From Saccoglossus kowalevskii (Eukaryota; Hemichordata; Enteropneusta; Harrimaniidae), in NCBI RefSeq assembly GCF_000003605.2, contig NW_003158224.1:452734-491248 (forward strand): DNA of 38,515 bases. Reading direction: 5' to 3'. Positions within the stretch are counted from its first letter, which is position 1, and each line of letters starts with the position of its first letter. The position numbers and the translations under genes were made by a program. This document shows positions 1 through 10,113 of the stretch, piece after piece. Under the pieces are notes generated by a model. That model did not search any database. It was not told where the DNA came from and was given only the letters and a program-made list of their open reading frames with translations.

Positions 1-466
1 GATTTAAAAATAAATATTCCAACCAGTTCAAACTGTATTATTACAACTCAATTTAGTGCACGGGTGAAATGTGAAAAAACTTTAGGTACATTCCACCCGA
101 CTTTCATCCTTGTGGTTTTAATAAGGTTTATAAAACCCACATAATCCCGACCCCGTGAATGGGGAGTTTATTTGTGAATTCGCCCGGCAATGTGAATTAT
201 ATAGCAATTAAGACTTCACCCAAATACACCTCGTGTCGTAGTAAGCATAATTACGATTTAAAAATAAATATACCAACCAGTTCCAACTGTATATATAACT
301 CAATTTAATGCACGGAGAATGTGACAAAACTTAGTACATTCACCCGACTTCATCCTTGAGATTTAATAAGTTTATAAAACCACATAATCCAACCCGTGAA
401 TGGGAGTTTATTTGTGAATTCGCCGGCAATGTGAGTTGTGTAGCAACTAAGACTTCATCCAAATCT
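1..466. repeat. Imperfect tandem duplication (~254 + ~212 bp)
   Basis: Positions 1-254 and 255-466 start with the same GATTTAAAAATAAATAT and stay collinear to the end. Most differences are extra bases in homopolymer runs of the first copy (CCCC against CCC, GGGG against GGG, ACTTTC against ACTTC). No coding potential is seen. It may be a true tandem repeat or the same locus assembled twice, once from a read with homopolymer over-calls. Confidence 0.85.
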
Positions 467-641
467 CAGACTAGTTTAATAGTCTGAAAGTAAAACTTAT
501 AAATCTACATTGTGGCCATCCTGTTCACTTGTAAATGTGCTAATTGCGCTGACCACCCTACAAAGGAGCGAGTAGACCATGTTAAAATCTATAAAGTTTA
601 TTTTTCAGTAAACACAATGTTACTACACTCACACCGCCACA

Positions 642-1821
642 TTAGGGATTGGTCAGTTACTTCGGCCTATGGGGGTTCGGCAGATTCCATTTTGCCAGCT
701 GTAAATCTCAGTCAAATAAAAAAAGTGGGTGACCCCCCCCCCCCCCACATTATATTTTAAAACTTAAAACATGCTGACCCCCTAAAAAACAAAGAAACAT
801 TAACAGTTTTGGCTCTGACATGATTACAAAAAGTATTATATGTGCATTATATGGTTTGCCATAATTTTGACATAATTTTTTAGCGTTTGCATTTAATAGA
901 CCTTAGGAGGGGAGGGGAAACATAAAGCCAAAAAATGACTACAGAAAAGGCTGCAGAAGGAGGAAATCTATTCTGCTAAAGATAGTAAATAAAAGCAAAG
1001 CTGTGGAGTACTTACTCGATAAACGCCCTTATAAGATAGGAAAAGAGGATTTGAATCTAGGCGGTTTGAACTCTTTGAAAACTAAGTTGGATTTAAAATA
1101 TCTTTCATATCTTATAGACCGGGAAAGCTTTCCACCCGAAGCACAGTCTGTGCTTATGAAAACAAAGGAAATTTTGATTTTTGCTTAAATTTGTGTTGGA
1201 TTTTGGTATTTTACAGAGCAAAATATGCATATTTAAAAGTTAAAAAAACAAAAAAACTATTTATTTATTTTTTCATCATTTATTTTAATTTATATATTAG
1301 CATTTTCACAAATTTAACTTTTTTGATTTGCTGAACAAAAGCTGTCACTGCTCTATGTACTAATTGCTGTGTTGTCTTTCCGTCTCCTGTTATAATTGGA
1401 TAAATCCAGTAAGTATCTTATACAATAGTGACTTCAGACTTTAAATAAAATAATCTGATATCAGCAGCACATGGACTTGGGATTTGTTTAAAACTTAACT
1501 GTATAATTGGGGTTCTAGCCACATTGCATAATCTGTTAGTTATTTGGCAAAATATTTAGCCTATAACATTTTTTGCATTAACAAATTTATAGGCAATATA
1601 GGTAATAGTTATTATTAAAAACACATTTGTACGATTAACTTTTTTAGCGTTTGTTCTGAAATAAAATTTAAAAAAATATATGCATGAGCGCATGTGTGAA
1701 TTCTGAAAAAACATGATATCAAAAACAGAGTGACCTCCCCTATTCGCACAATCAAAAACAGGGTAACCCCCCTACTGATCCACCGACCCCCCTTAGGCCG
1801 AAGTAACTAACCAATCCCTAA
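642..1821. mobile_element. Non-autonomous DNA transposon with 39-bp TIRs
   Basis: The left end (642-680, TTAGGGATTGGTCAGTTACT...) and the reverse complement of the right end (1783-1821) match at 36 of 39 bases. A TA dinucleotide is present at both borders (643-644 and 1819-1820), which would fit a Tc1/mariner-type TA target duplication, but the family is not recognised. The interior has C-rich runs (14 C at 733-746, further C tracts at 1735-1796) and one open frame at 907-1188. No transposase motif is seen, so it is probably mobilised in trans. Its borders are clear; its superfamily is a guess. Confidence 0.75.
907..1188 (+). CDS. Unrecognised ~93-codon open frame inside the TIR element
   Basis: This frame runs from just after a TAG at 904 to TAA at 1186-1188, with no early ATG. 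The N-terminal part is basic (KGCRRRKS), followed by a polar, Leu/Lys-rich segment containing LNLGGLNSLKTKLDLKYLSY. I recognise no domain. It may be a fragment of a transposon-borne or captured gene, or chance. The lack of an initiating ATG at the natural start argues against an intact gene unless it is an internal exon. Confidence 0.2.
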   Translation, partial: EGRGNIKPKNDYRKGCRRRKSILLKIVNKSKAVEYLLDKRPYKIGKEDLNLGGLNSLKTKLDLKYLSYLIDRESFPPEAQSVLMKTKEILIFA

Positions 1822-2791
1822 ACTACTAGTAAGCAACTTTCTAGAGATAACCCCATATGTACAGTTTATGAATAATCCCATTTGTAACAAACGTTATACG
1901 TTGTCATAGTGCAGATATACCCCCATAAATACAAGAATGTATGAACTTGAATGATATAAAACAATGGCTTTTGAACGCGAACATTCACTCACCGCTGATC
2001 ATGTACAGACAAGAAGTGTTAGCGCCCTCAAAGCTCAAATGAGTTGTTTCGTATCTCGGTTGTTTAATTAAATAATCTCAGGTATTTTCAAGTTATTTTC
2101 AGGTATATACGAGCAAAGCCATCAAATCTACATCACCTGATGTAATCACGTGATTGTCCTAGATGATTTTATTGATGCCAGAACAGTTAAATGAACCTCA
2201 TACTAGTAATACAATTGTATTACTAGTCTGAGCATGAACAGTCAATGTGAAGCGCACGTTCAAAATCGGTGCCACGTGACGTAAAATAAATAATATTTAC
2301 CAACTCAACTCAATATGTCCCAGAGAAAATAAAAATAGTAATAGAGAACATAACAAATAAAGAAAAACAACAACAACAAATCTTCAAATCCATTCAAAAC
2401 ACGGCATTAGTAATAACTCAGACGATTCAATGAATTGAGCGATCATTGCAAGTGACTTATTTTTGCTGCTCATAACGTATGCAACGAGTAAAAAAATACA
2501 CGGCACGCTTTATTTAATTTTACACACTGTAAACACAAAAAAAGGAAAATGGGACGGCAATATTGCAGCATGAAACACTGTTAACGTTACACTGTAGCCA
2601 TATATATAGCACAGTATAGCCGCTCCATTATGTATTTTGATCAAAGTAATGAATATGCGTTATGGTGGTTTCTATCGTCTATCTTCCTTCCGTCTTATAG
2701 ATCCACATATACAGAGACTGTAAGTCCGAAAGTTAGAGGAGATCAGCCGTTAACAGTAAAGTTGGGTCATTGAGAGCAAAATACACAATTA
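1822..2791. other. Intergenic DNA, no gene seen
   Basis: No protein-like open frame or RNA gene is visible here. One exact TCF/LEF octamer lies at 2639-2646. The phrase TAGCGCCCTCAAAG occurs at about 2019 and again near 3162, so there are traces of repeated sequence. Confidence 0.6.
2639..2646 (-). promoter_or_regulatory. TCF/LEF octamer (GATCAAAG)
   Basis: Exact match to CTTTGATC on the minus strand, in a palindromic TTTGATCAAA context. It is the most distal of six exact octamers upstream of Sp5. Function is inferred from motif and position only. Confidence 0.4.
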
Positions 2792-3060
2792 TTTTAAGAA
2801 ACGTGTCAAATATCTTCAAGTGTTGTTTTGTTAGAGTCTAAAGAGATTCCCTCCTATCTGACTGCGCTGTAGGAGATTTTGAGACGTTAGTTTTTAACGG
2901 TTAAGGGTTCCAGACACGCCAAATTCAGTGAATTGTCAGTTACTTTTGTACCAACTATCTTAAATAAAAGATATCGGTTCACACTATCAAAACCAGACGT
3001 ATTGTCATCACAGTTCAGACACTGGGCGCTTCACACCACAAGCTTACTGAAAAAGCGCAC
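2792..3060. repeat. Direct repeat, copy A (~270 bp)
   Basis: Collinear with 3656-3926 at roughly 80% identity by eye. Shared blocks include TATCTTCAAGTGTTGTTTTG, GAGACGTTAGTTTTTAACGG and TAAATAAAAGATATCGGTTC. The copies are about 865 bp apart. Confidence 0.85.
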
Positions 3061-4784
3061 TCGGTTGTCAATATAGGCTACAGTCATGACTTTGACACAT
3101 CACGTGTTGTCGCGAATTTCTTCAGAAACATGTAACGAACTTGAACTCTTCAAGATCATGTTTAGCGCCCTCAAAGTCATAATTTACTTTTTTTTGTTTT
3201 TATTTTGTTTCGATTCTGAACATGAAAAATGTGTGCTACGAACAATCTGTTTAAAATATCTTTTAAAAGTTCTTAAAATTTGTGAACGGAACAATAAATC
3301 CACTTTTGTCTCTTGAAAAAAGGACTGTTTATCTTACAGTCATTATTTATGTTCATGTTTTTAAAACTATTAAACGGCGGTGTTCGACATTTTTATAACA
3401 TTTTTATAACTAAATTATAACAGTTCTTCACGTTGACCGTCGGCATTTAAATAACAAAAATATATATCAAAAGGGAAATAAAAACACAAGTTGAGTCGAG
3501 TTAATAATTCTCTAATTGCTCTTCTGTATTCGCATCCCTACTGATTTTACAAAAGTTTAAAAATAAATATCGGGGTATATACGAAGATTGGGTGTGGGAA
3601 AGGCCAGTAACTATTAACAGGAATGCTGGGTCTCCTATAAAAGTAGAAAACACGATTTTTAAGAAAGGTGACTAATATCTTCAAGTGTTGTTTTGTTAGT
3701 GTCTAAATAGATCCCCTCCCTACCTGACTACACTAAAAGAGATTATGAGACGTTAGTTTTTAACGGTCAAAGGCTCTAGACACGCGAAAATGAGTGGTAT
3801 GTCAGTTTCTTTTGTTCAAAACTATTTAAATAAAAGATATCGGTTCACACTATCAAAACTAGACGTATTGTCATCATGTTCCAGACAGTGGGTGCTTCAC
3901 ACCAACAGGCTGCTGAAAGAGCGCACCCAAGAGTTCGACGTGGACTACAATAGCAGCCGATCGACACGGTTGAAAACCAGACGTATTCAGATGTGCTATC
4001 CAGACATGTGTGGTGTCACTGGTGCATCGGCTGCCCGAACAGCGAACGGAAGCTTGCGTAGTTTCTGTTTCTGAGGGCTAAAATTGTGTGGGAGTTTTTT
4101 AGACGTCGCGCTATGTCACACGTAACGAACGATGGCCACTCCCCTGTTTATGCAGTAATGCCGAGTCGACGTCAATTTTGTTGAAATGTGTCGAAAATCA
4201 TATATAATATACAAGCATAAAATGTTCTCACTACTGTGTCGGACGCCGAACAATTGTCGATTCGTATTCCTATTTCGACACTATTCCCGAAGTTTTATCG
4301 TATAACCTAGTAATGCCATTGAAATTCTCGAACATCCACACGTTTGAAATCAGACATATTGTGTCGTATCTTCAGACGGCCAGTCTTTTCTCTTAGGAGT
4401 GCGCCGTCAAGCGGTCGATTGTATAAGGGACTTTGCACTTTCAGAAAACTAGACGCATTGTTTCAAAATATTAGCACGTTGCACAGACGGCCAGTTCGAG
4501 CCGATAGGTGTCAAATGGGTTTCAATTTGCTAATTGTTGATTTCTGGAACAATTGAGTAAGTTGAATTGTAACATAAAAAAAACCCATAGACCTAACAAT
4601 ACTACGTACTATTACCATTTTATTCTGTGTTTCATTATTATTTTACTACTTTAGTGTGGAATCAAGATACATTCAATCACATGTGTTATATCGTCATTTA
4701 TTTCCTCCAGTGGTACACGCACATCGTGTAAGCACTTGAAATCAGACATATTGTGATGGAAATAAGGCAAATCCAGACATCGTG
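2988..4784. promoter_or_regulatory. Repeated CAGAC-doublet motif (six occurrences)
   Basis: A short phrase like AAACCAGACGTATTGT or AAATCAGACATATTGT occurs six times, its AGAC core at 2995, 3861, 3979, 4352, 4451 and 4744. Each is followed by a second CAGAC 22, 22, 23, 22, 34 and 30 bp on. CAGAC is the core Smad-binding element. The first two copies belong to the 270-bp direct repeat; the others lie outside it. A regulatory role is inference. Confidence 0.35.
3656..3926. repeat. Direct repeat, copy B (~270 bp)
   Basis: Second copy of the unit at 2792-3060. A 94-codon open frame (3790-4074) starts inside it and runs past its end, but the equivalent frame in copy A is not kept, so it is not called as a gene. 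Confidence 0.85.
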
Positions 4785-4880
4785 TTTATCTCAGCCGGCA
4801 TGTAGAAAGCGCGCCACCAGCGGGGAAAATTGACACCTCGCCAACAAAAGGAACAGAAGTGTTTTTCTTGCCCGGTCAGC

Positions 4881-4913
4881 CTCAAAGCCGCCCCAGAGAC
4901 CCGTCAATCAACT
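4881..4913. promoter_or_regulatory. TCF-like plus PBX/MEIS-like module, copy 1
   Basis: CTCAAAGCC followed by CCGTCAATCAACT. The second half is one base away from the PBX-MEIS/PREP composite TGATTGACAG, read on the minus strand. It closely matches a module at 7828-7858 with the same order and almost the same spacing. Confidence 0.4.
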
Positions 4914-5054
4914 GACTTTAAGCGTCAAAGGGACGATCAGGGGGATGGATGTTGCTTTCACCGGCAACATTAAAGGGCACCGCTGGTGATCAAATTTGCA
5001 TCCGTGACAGAATCCCACGTAGTCCTCTGTACTGTATTTACCAAGCGTTAGTGA

Positions 5055-5062
5055 GATCAAAG
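5055..5062 (-). promoter_or_regulatory. TCF/LEF octamer (GATCAAAG)
   Basis: Exact match to CTTTGATC on the minus strand, in the context AGATCAAAGTGG, about 5 kb upstream of the Sp5 start codon. Confidence 0.45.
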
Positions 5063-5582
5063 TGGGCCGCTCGAGCTCATAAGTATGTCAACAAAACTAG
5101 TTCTACAATGGATATCGACAATGGTCCATCACGGACGAGACTAGTATGTTTACGGGCCTCTGGGTAGAGCCACAGGCGTGAGTAAACATCTCACGAACTT
5201 TCCAAATTTTCATTCGCAAACAGACTGTATTATTTTTCTTCTTGAACAAAATAGATCCCGGCATGGCTGCTCTATTGAGTCACCAATTTAAAGATAAACA
5301 AGCTTACCAAATAAGACAAAAAAATAATAAACACATAAGTCGGTCCAACTGGAAAAAACAATCTTCTGGGGTGATCGTTTATTTTCAAGTCTCAATCGGG
5401 GCGCGTGAAATAGCCGTACAAATCTTGTTATTGCGTGATTGTCTTTTTTTGCCATATTATTGGTACATGCGATATATGAGTGAGTGTGGGAAAATGTCTA
5501 CTACTGGCAGATCGTCGCCGTAGCAAATAATATGGTCTGGAAAACCCGAGCAAAATCCGTCGGAATTACAATCCTGCAACTA

Positions 5583-5590
5583 CATCAAAG
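5583..5590 (-). promoter_or_regulatory. TCF/LEF octamer (CATCAAAG)
   Basis: Exact match to CTTTGATG on the minus strand, about 530 bp from the site at 5055. Confidence 0.4.
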
Positions 5591-6446
5591 CGGTGGATCG
5601 CCACCGACAAAGCCAAATCGGGAATAGGCAAATATAATAGAAATTGGAATTACTTTTTTTCCCACAATACCGGAATTTAGGAAATAGTGTCAAAGTTACG
5701 ATGGTAATGTCACACTACAAATATAATGTGCATAAACTATTTCTCGCGCATCCTAAAATAAATAGAATGATGTGAACCCGCATACGCACGTTAGTTACAA
5801 CATGTTTCAAGTCTCAATACAAAATCTTAGCTTATCGTAGTCGGCTGAGATCTAAAGGTAATCCCCCATGCCAGTCAGCAGCATGCTTTGTTTCGTAGGT
5901 TGGATAGGGGCTGGAAAGTTGTTCTCAAGTAGCAAAGATAAAAGTAAACCGACTCAGTTGGTTGCCAGCATATTTAGCACATATCTAACCAAGCCTCTGT
6001 TAAGATTGCAATTAACGCGGTCCTCAAAGTCGACCGACGCCTGTCAGTCACTCTGTGATAACGAGTAATGCCTATGGATTGTCATTCATACACTTAGACG
6101 TTTGTTTGTGTCAGTTTGTCTGAAATTTATGGTTATTAGTCTAAAATTGACACCCATTGAAAGGATTAAAAACGGACAGAAAAGACCACCTTGGTTTGGT
6201 GCTAGACAGCCGTTTTACAAATTTTGCTCTCACGTACGATGGAGTTGTCACTTCTAGACTAAAGTTAAAATTACGACTTCGGAAAATTGAAAATGCTTGA
6301 CTGTCATTTACGCGCGTATCGCACATACTGATAATTGCTATATATATAAATGTAATTTATTGTGGTTGAACGTTTCAATAGGACACACCGTGGTAATAAT
6401 GGGCGGGCAACCGGGGATTAATATGGTCGTTCATTTCTAATTGATA

Positions 6447-6454
6447 GGCGGGGC
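6447..6454 (+). promoter_or_regulatory. GC box (GGCGGGGC), possible Sp/Klf site
   Basis: A canonical GC box. Related G-rich boxes occur near 6403 (GGGCGGGC), 7364-7370 (CCGCCCC) and 9403 (GGGCGG). Sp-family proteins bind such boxes, so Sp5 feedback on its own upstream region is possible but not shown. Confidence 0.3.
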
Positions 6455-7265
6455 ACTGCGCTGGTGTGTCACTAGGAGCCGCCAAGAGGTCCGCGGCATG
6501 CCAATGCTACCGTGTGAGAACTGGCAGATAGTTAGCGGTGGTATGGTAACCCCTGTGTAATGTAATCTACAACTGAACGTTCCGATGAGAAATATACCGG
6601 TCATACGGGCGAGAAAACCAACTATGATTAGCGTTACCATCGCTATTATAGTATACGAATAAATTCCGCGTGAAGTTACGGCTGATATAGTCGTAAATCA
6701 ATCGATTTGTCTAGCGATAAATCAATCGATCCCATCTATCAGCGAGTAGGCAATCAAACAAACTCCTCGACAATTGCCGCATGTGACTGCCCGCCTTGAT
6801 AAACTCTTCATGCCAGTGGCTTAAGTGTCTTTTGTTTTTTAAACTTTTATAACCGTTTGTAAATTGGGATACCGGTTTTGAGGATAATTTCGTGGGGTTT
6901 ACTCGCGTCGTGTATAAAGAATACGAGCAATTATTCACTAAACAGGCGTTGTTGCGCGGGGTCAGTGTTTATATAAATAGAACCAAGGCTTTTATGGGGG
7001 ATGATTGTATTTAATTTTTTAATAATATCAACGTCAGATTGTAAGGTTGTTATAGCACGGAAGGTTATGGTAACATGTACGGTTTGAGCATGGGTGTGAC
7101 GGGTAAAAGTTTTGAGTGTCAAGCTTTGTTTTCGCTTTGCTGTTCGGCAACTGGGAAATGACCGTGTCGGGTAAGATCAGAGGTCACTACCCGCTGTCAC
7201 TCAGTCTTTTGTGCTATTGTTTGGAAGGCATGGTGGGGGTTGGAGTTTTTTCTACACATATCGAA

Positions 7266-7273
7266 CATCAAAG
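7266..7273 (-). promoter_or_regulatory. TCF/LEF octamer (CATCAAAG)
   Basis: Exact CTTTGATG on the minus strand in the context AACATCAAAGCGTCC. It is the fourth of the six upstream sites. Confidence 0.4.
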
Positions 7274-7827
7274 CGTCCCGATCTATGCTATGATTAGCAC
7301 AATGCACGCATTCAGCACCACTGTCTGTGTACTTATCTTCCGAGCTTCTGTACTCACAGTTCACCGCCCCTTGTCACCTAAACTCAAGTGTAAATGGTTT
7401 GTCTGATTTTTTGAAATGTGTCAGTCGCGAGTGTATCACGACCGTCTCAATTTTATGTACATTAGCGAAAAGTGTGAAGCGCTGGCTGGCCAGCATCACT
7501 GCAAACGTTAACCATACCCGATGATGGAAATTTCAGGCGAAATAAAAATATATTTTATTCGTAATCGAGCATTAAAACTAGCATTATTTGTGTCTTCCAG
7601 AATTGTTCTACTCTGGTGTTGTCGCGGCTATGCACACACTGAATTTCGTTTTAAAAAATGGACTACGAACTATCGACCACTGTGGTATCGAGTAACGAAC
7701 TCAGTGGATTCCGACCGCTGCCGTGTGTGTCAGCCACGGTTGAATCGACGCCACTATCACCTACACCAGCCGCAGTTTGCGTCTTGCATGTTTCAGCACT
7801 GTTCACATTGTGGCGCATAGCGGCGGA

Positions 7828-7858
7828 CATCAAAGCAACCCTAGACCTGTCAATCAAC
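7828..7858. promoter_or_regulatory. TCF/LEF plus PBX/MEIS composite module, copy 2
   Basis: An exact TCF octamer CATCAAAG (7828-7835) is followed at 7847-7856 by CTGTCAATCA, the exact reverse complement of the PBX-MEIS/PREP decamer TGATTGACAG. The bases between and after match the module at 4881-4913 (TCAAAGC, CCC, AGA, GTCAATCAACT), with a 2-bp length difference. Confidence 0.5.
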
Positions 7859-9539
7859 TCCGCCACTGTTAATCACTTTAGCCAGGGAAGCTCCACGTGC
7901 CGGCTGGCTGAATCCAACGAGGCAAATATATTTTAGGCTTCGCATAAAACGTTACATGGTCATAAAATAAATGATAATTGTTGTGTGCGTGGTTACACAA
8001 GTAGTCGAGACATAAATCAGACATTGCGTTAACTTGACAATAGTCAGCTAATGTCTATCGGACAATTACGAACATTCGACACAATCCATCGCTTCTGTTT
8101 CAAAAATCAGTACCTAGCACTTTTTTAAATTTGTAAATATCCTCTAGGTTAATGAATATAAAAATGGGTCCATGCGTGCATGGGCAACATTATAACAAAA
8201 ATAATTTCGTACCCATTTCTGTTTTGGGAAAATTGAAACTCCCACTGGTGTTCCACGCACCGTGACTAGTGGTACACCGCCGATTAGAGGACACACGCAC
8301 ATATATGTTGCTGGAAGTCGGCGGTGAAATTCAAAGCTGGGAAAAAAAAGCCGATGTTACCAAGAGAACACAATGCCAGAGAGGAAACCCCAGTGAATTC
8401 TAGCATCCGGTGTGATATCGAGATGTAATAGCAATTTCCCGATTGAGTGGCACATTCACCAAAGGCGGGTCAGTAAGGCGGAGCAGTGTGTGGCCGCCGT
8501 CATCAGTTGGCCTCCTGCCTTTTGAAGCTGCCTGCCTTCAGCTGATTACAAAAATGGAATTTAAGACTTAATTTTGTCTGTTTTTCCTTCGGCAAAAATA
8601 AGATTACTGCTCACTGTCGATGGCGTTTCTGCCCCATCCTATCCTAAATTGTGAAAACAGATTTCCGCCGCAAGAATATCATGACAAGCGGGAATAGAAT
8701 CATAATCGTTTTCAGTGTTGACTCGTAGTCAGAGACCGGCATTGGTAAACAAATGGAGTACATGCCATGCGGTTTAGTCTAGTTGGAGCTCTATGAGTAA
8801 TCGTGTGCGTGTATGTGCAATGACATTTTACCTGATATGAGCCTACTAACTCATTCACAAGTGATTCATTTCTCAGAGATAGTTTTTTTTTATCTCCGTA
8901 TATTTGTACCAAAGACCGTATTATTCAGAATGTATTGGCGGTGATTCAAGCCGCCAACAAAGTTCGGCTATTAACAAAGTGCTTCGCAGGGAAAGCATTT
9001 TATTCTCCCTCTCGCTGTTCTAAAACAGATGCAGAAATTTTGTTCACATGGCCCCTGTATAAGCGCCTTTGTCATGGCACGCATTATATCCTATACTGTT
9101 ATCCCCTTGTACATTGCCGACAAGAAACGTATTGAAATTGTACGCCGACAAAACCTCACCAAGAGAGCGCGAGAGAGAACCACTCCAAGCCGACATCGAC
9201 AAATAGAATCATTAATACCAGACTGTGTTGCCTTAGATAGAGACGCGGCAATAGCGATGGTTTTCGCGTAACCGGTTCGAGCCATAATTTAGCCGGAGGC
9301 GATAATAAATCAGAAAATGCCCCGGGCAAGCTTTGTAGACACGCGCGAACGCAGGGAAGCCTCACCGCTACTGCTGTGTATTCAAGCTACCGGCTCCCCT
9401 TCGTGGGCGGCGAACTTTTATCTTTTTATCAATGGAGTTCCGTGGAGACAAAAAATGAGCCAGCTCTGAACTGCGATCCGAGCAAACAAAAACACTCTGC
9501 GCTGCCTTATCACTTAATCGAGGGCCTTGTCAGTGGCGT

Positions 9540-10059
9540 CCAATCAGTGGACAGTTTGGTCGGTGACACGTCTTTGATGGCACGAATCCAATTTGCAGTG
9601 TGTCTAAAAGTGGCACATAGTGATTACTTCATTTACTTGCCCGCCTTTTGTCCCGCCTTGCCCTGCCCACGTAATAATCGCTTCTATTATATGTGTCAAC
9701 AAACACACAGCAGGCCCTTTGTCAGCACAAAAGATTCGATTTCCTTTTAAATCACCCGCTAGTTGGCGCTAATTGGACAGCGGTAAAGATGACACGAAGT
9801 GCCCTCCAATGCGATTGGTTGGCGGTGTTTCAAAGCTCCTCGTTCGCGTCTGATGTGCGACCGCCTATTCACACTTCTCGTGTACAAATTGGACAGCGCT
9901 GGGAGGAGAACGAACATAACTTCCCTACCCACACTCGTGTTAAGATCACTGTCTGCACTTGTGCCAAAGGCTCCGTGACCCGTCAACCCACCGTTCGTGC
10001 TCGTGCCAGAGTAAACTACCAAAATTCCTGAGGATTCAGTCTTGTTCTGTTCCGAGGAT
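9540..10059 (+). promoter_or_regulatory. Sp5 proximal promoter: CCAAT cluster and TCF site
   Basis: CCAAT or its complement ATTGG occurs at 9540, 9588, 9773, 9806, 9814 and 9889, about six times in 350 bp; 9806 and 9814 form an inverted pair. AATTGGACAGCG is repeated exactly at 9771-9782 and 9887-9898. An exact TCF octamer CTTTGATG lies at 9572-9579 and a weaker GCTTTGAA (minus strand) near 9829. No TATA box is obvious, so the transcription start cannot be placed exactly. Confidence 0.5.
9572..9579 (+). promoter_or_regulatory. TCF/LEF octamer (CTTTGATG)
   Basis: Exact TCF/LEF consensus about 480 bp upstream of the Sp5 ATG, the site nearest the gene. Sp5 is an established direct Wnt/beta-catenin target in vertebrates and Hydra, which makes this the most credible of the six. 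Confidence 0.5.
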
Positions 10060-10113
10060 ATGGCCACCGACAGAGCTTCCAACCAGCAACATTCGGCTGC
10101 ACGGTTTATTCAG
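10060..10113 (+). CDS. Sp5: Sp5 exon 1 (18 codons)
   Basis: Short coding exon reading [18 protein letters not shown], ending phase 0 at CAG|GTTAGT. It joins exon 2 at [17 protein letters not shown], directly before the SP box, the same place as the intron in human SP5. Confidence 0.9.

Larger units (their letters stand above)
3927..9500. other. Non-coding upstream region of Sp5
   Basis: This stretch is less AT-rich than the right half of the window. Several frames of 60-125 codons stay open on both strands, for example around 7.1-7.9 and 9.0-10.0 kb. They overlap each other, lack recognisable domains and show no convincing splice structure, so I call none of them genes. What stands out is clustered transcription-factor motifs, listed separately. 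Confidence 0.6.

Noticed and set aside
512-760. 82-codon + frame
   Set aside because: It runs through the left TIR and the poly-C tract of the transposon and encodes a proline run from homopolymer C.
3790-4074. 94-codon + frame starting in repeat copy B
   Set aside because: The other repeat copy does not keep the frame and no domain is visible.
7116-7936. Several overlapping frames of 65-99 codons on both strands
   Set aside because: They overlap in different frames, lack domains and splice signals, and fit chance in a patch of balanced base composition.
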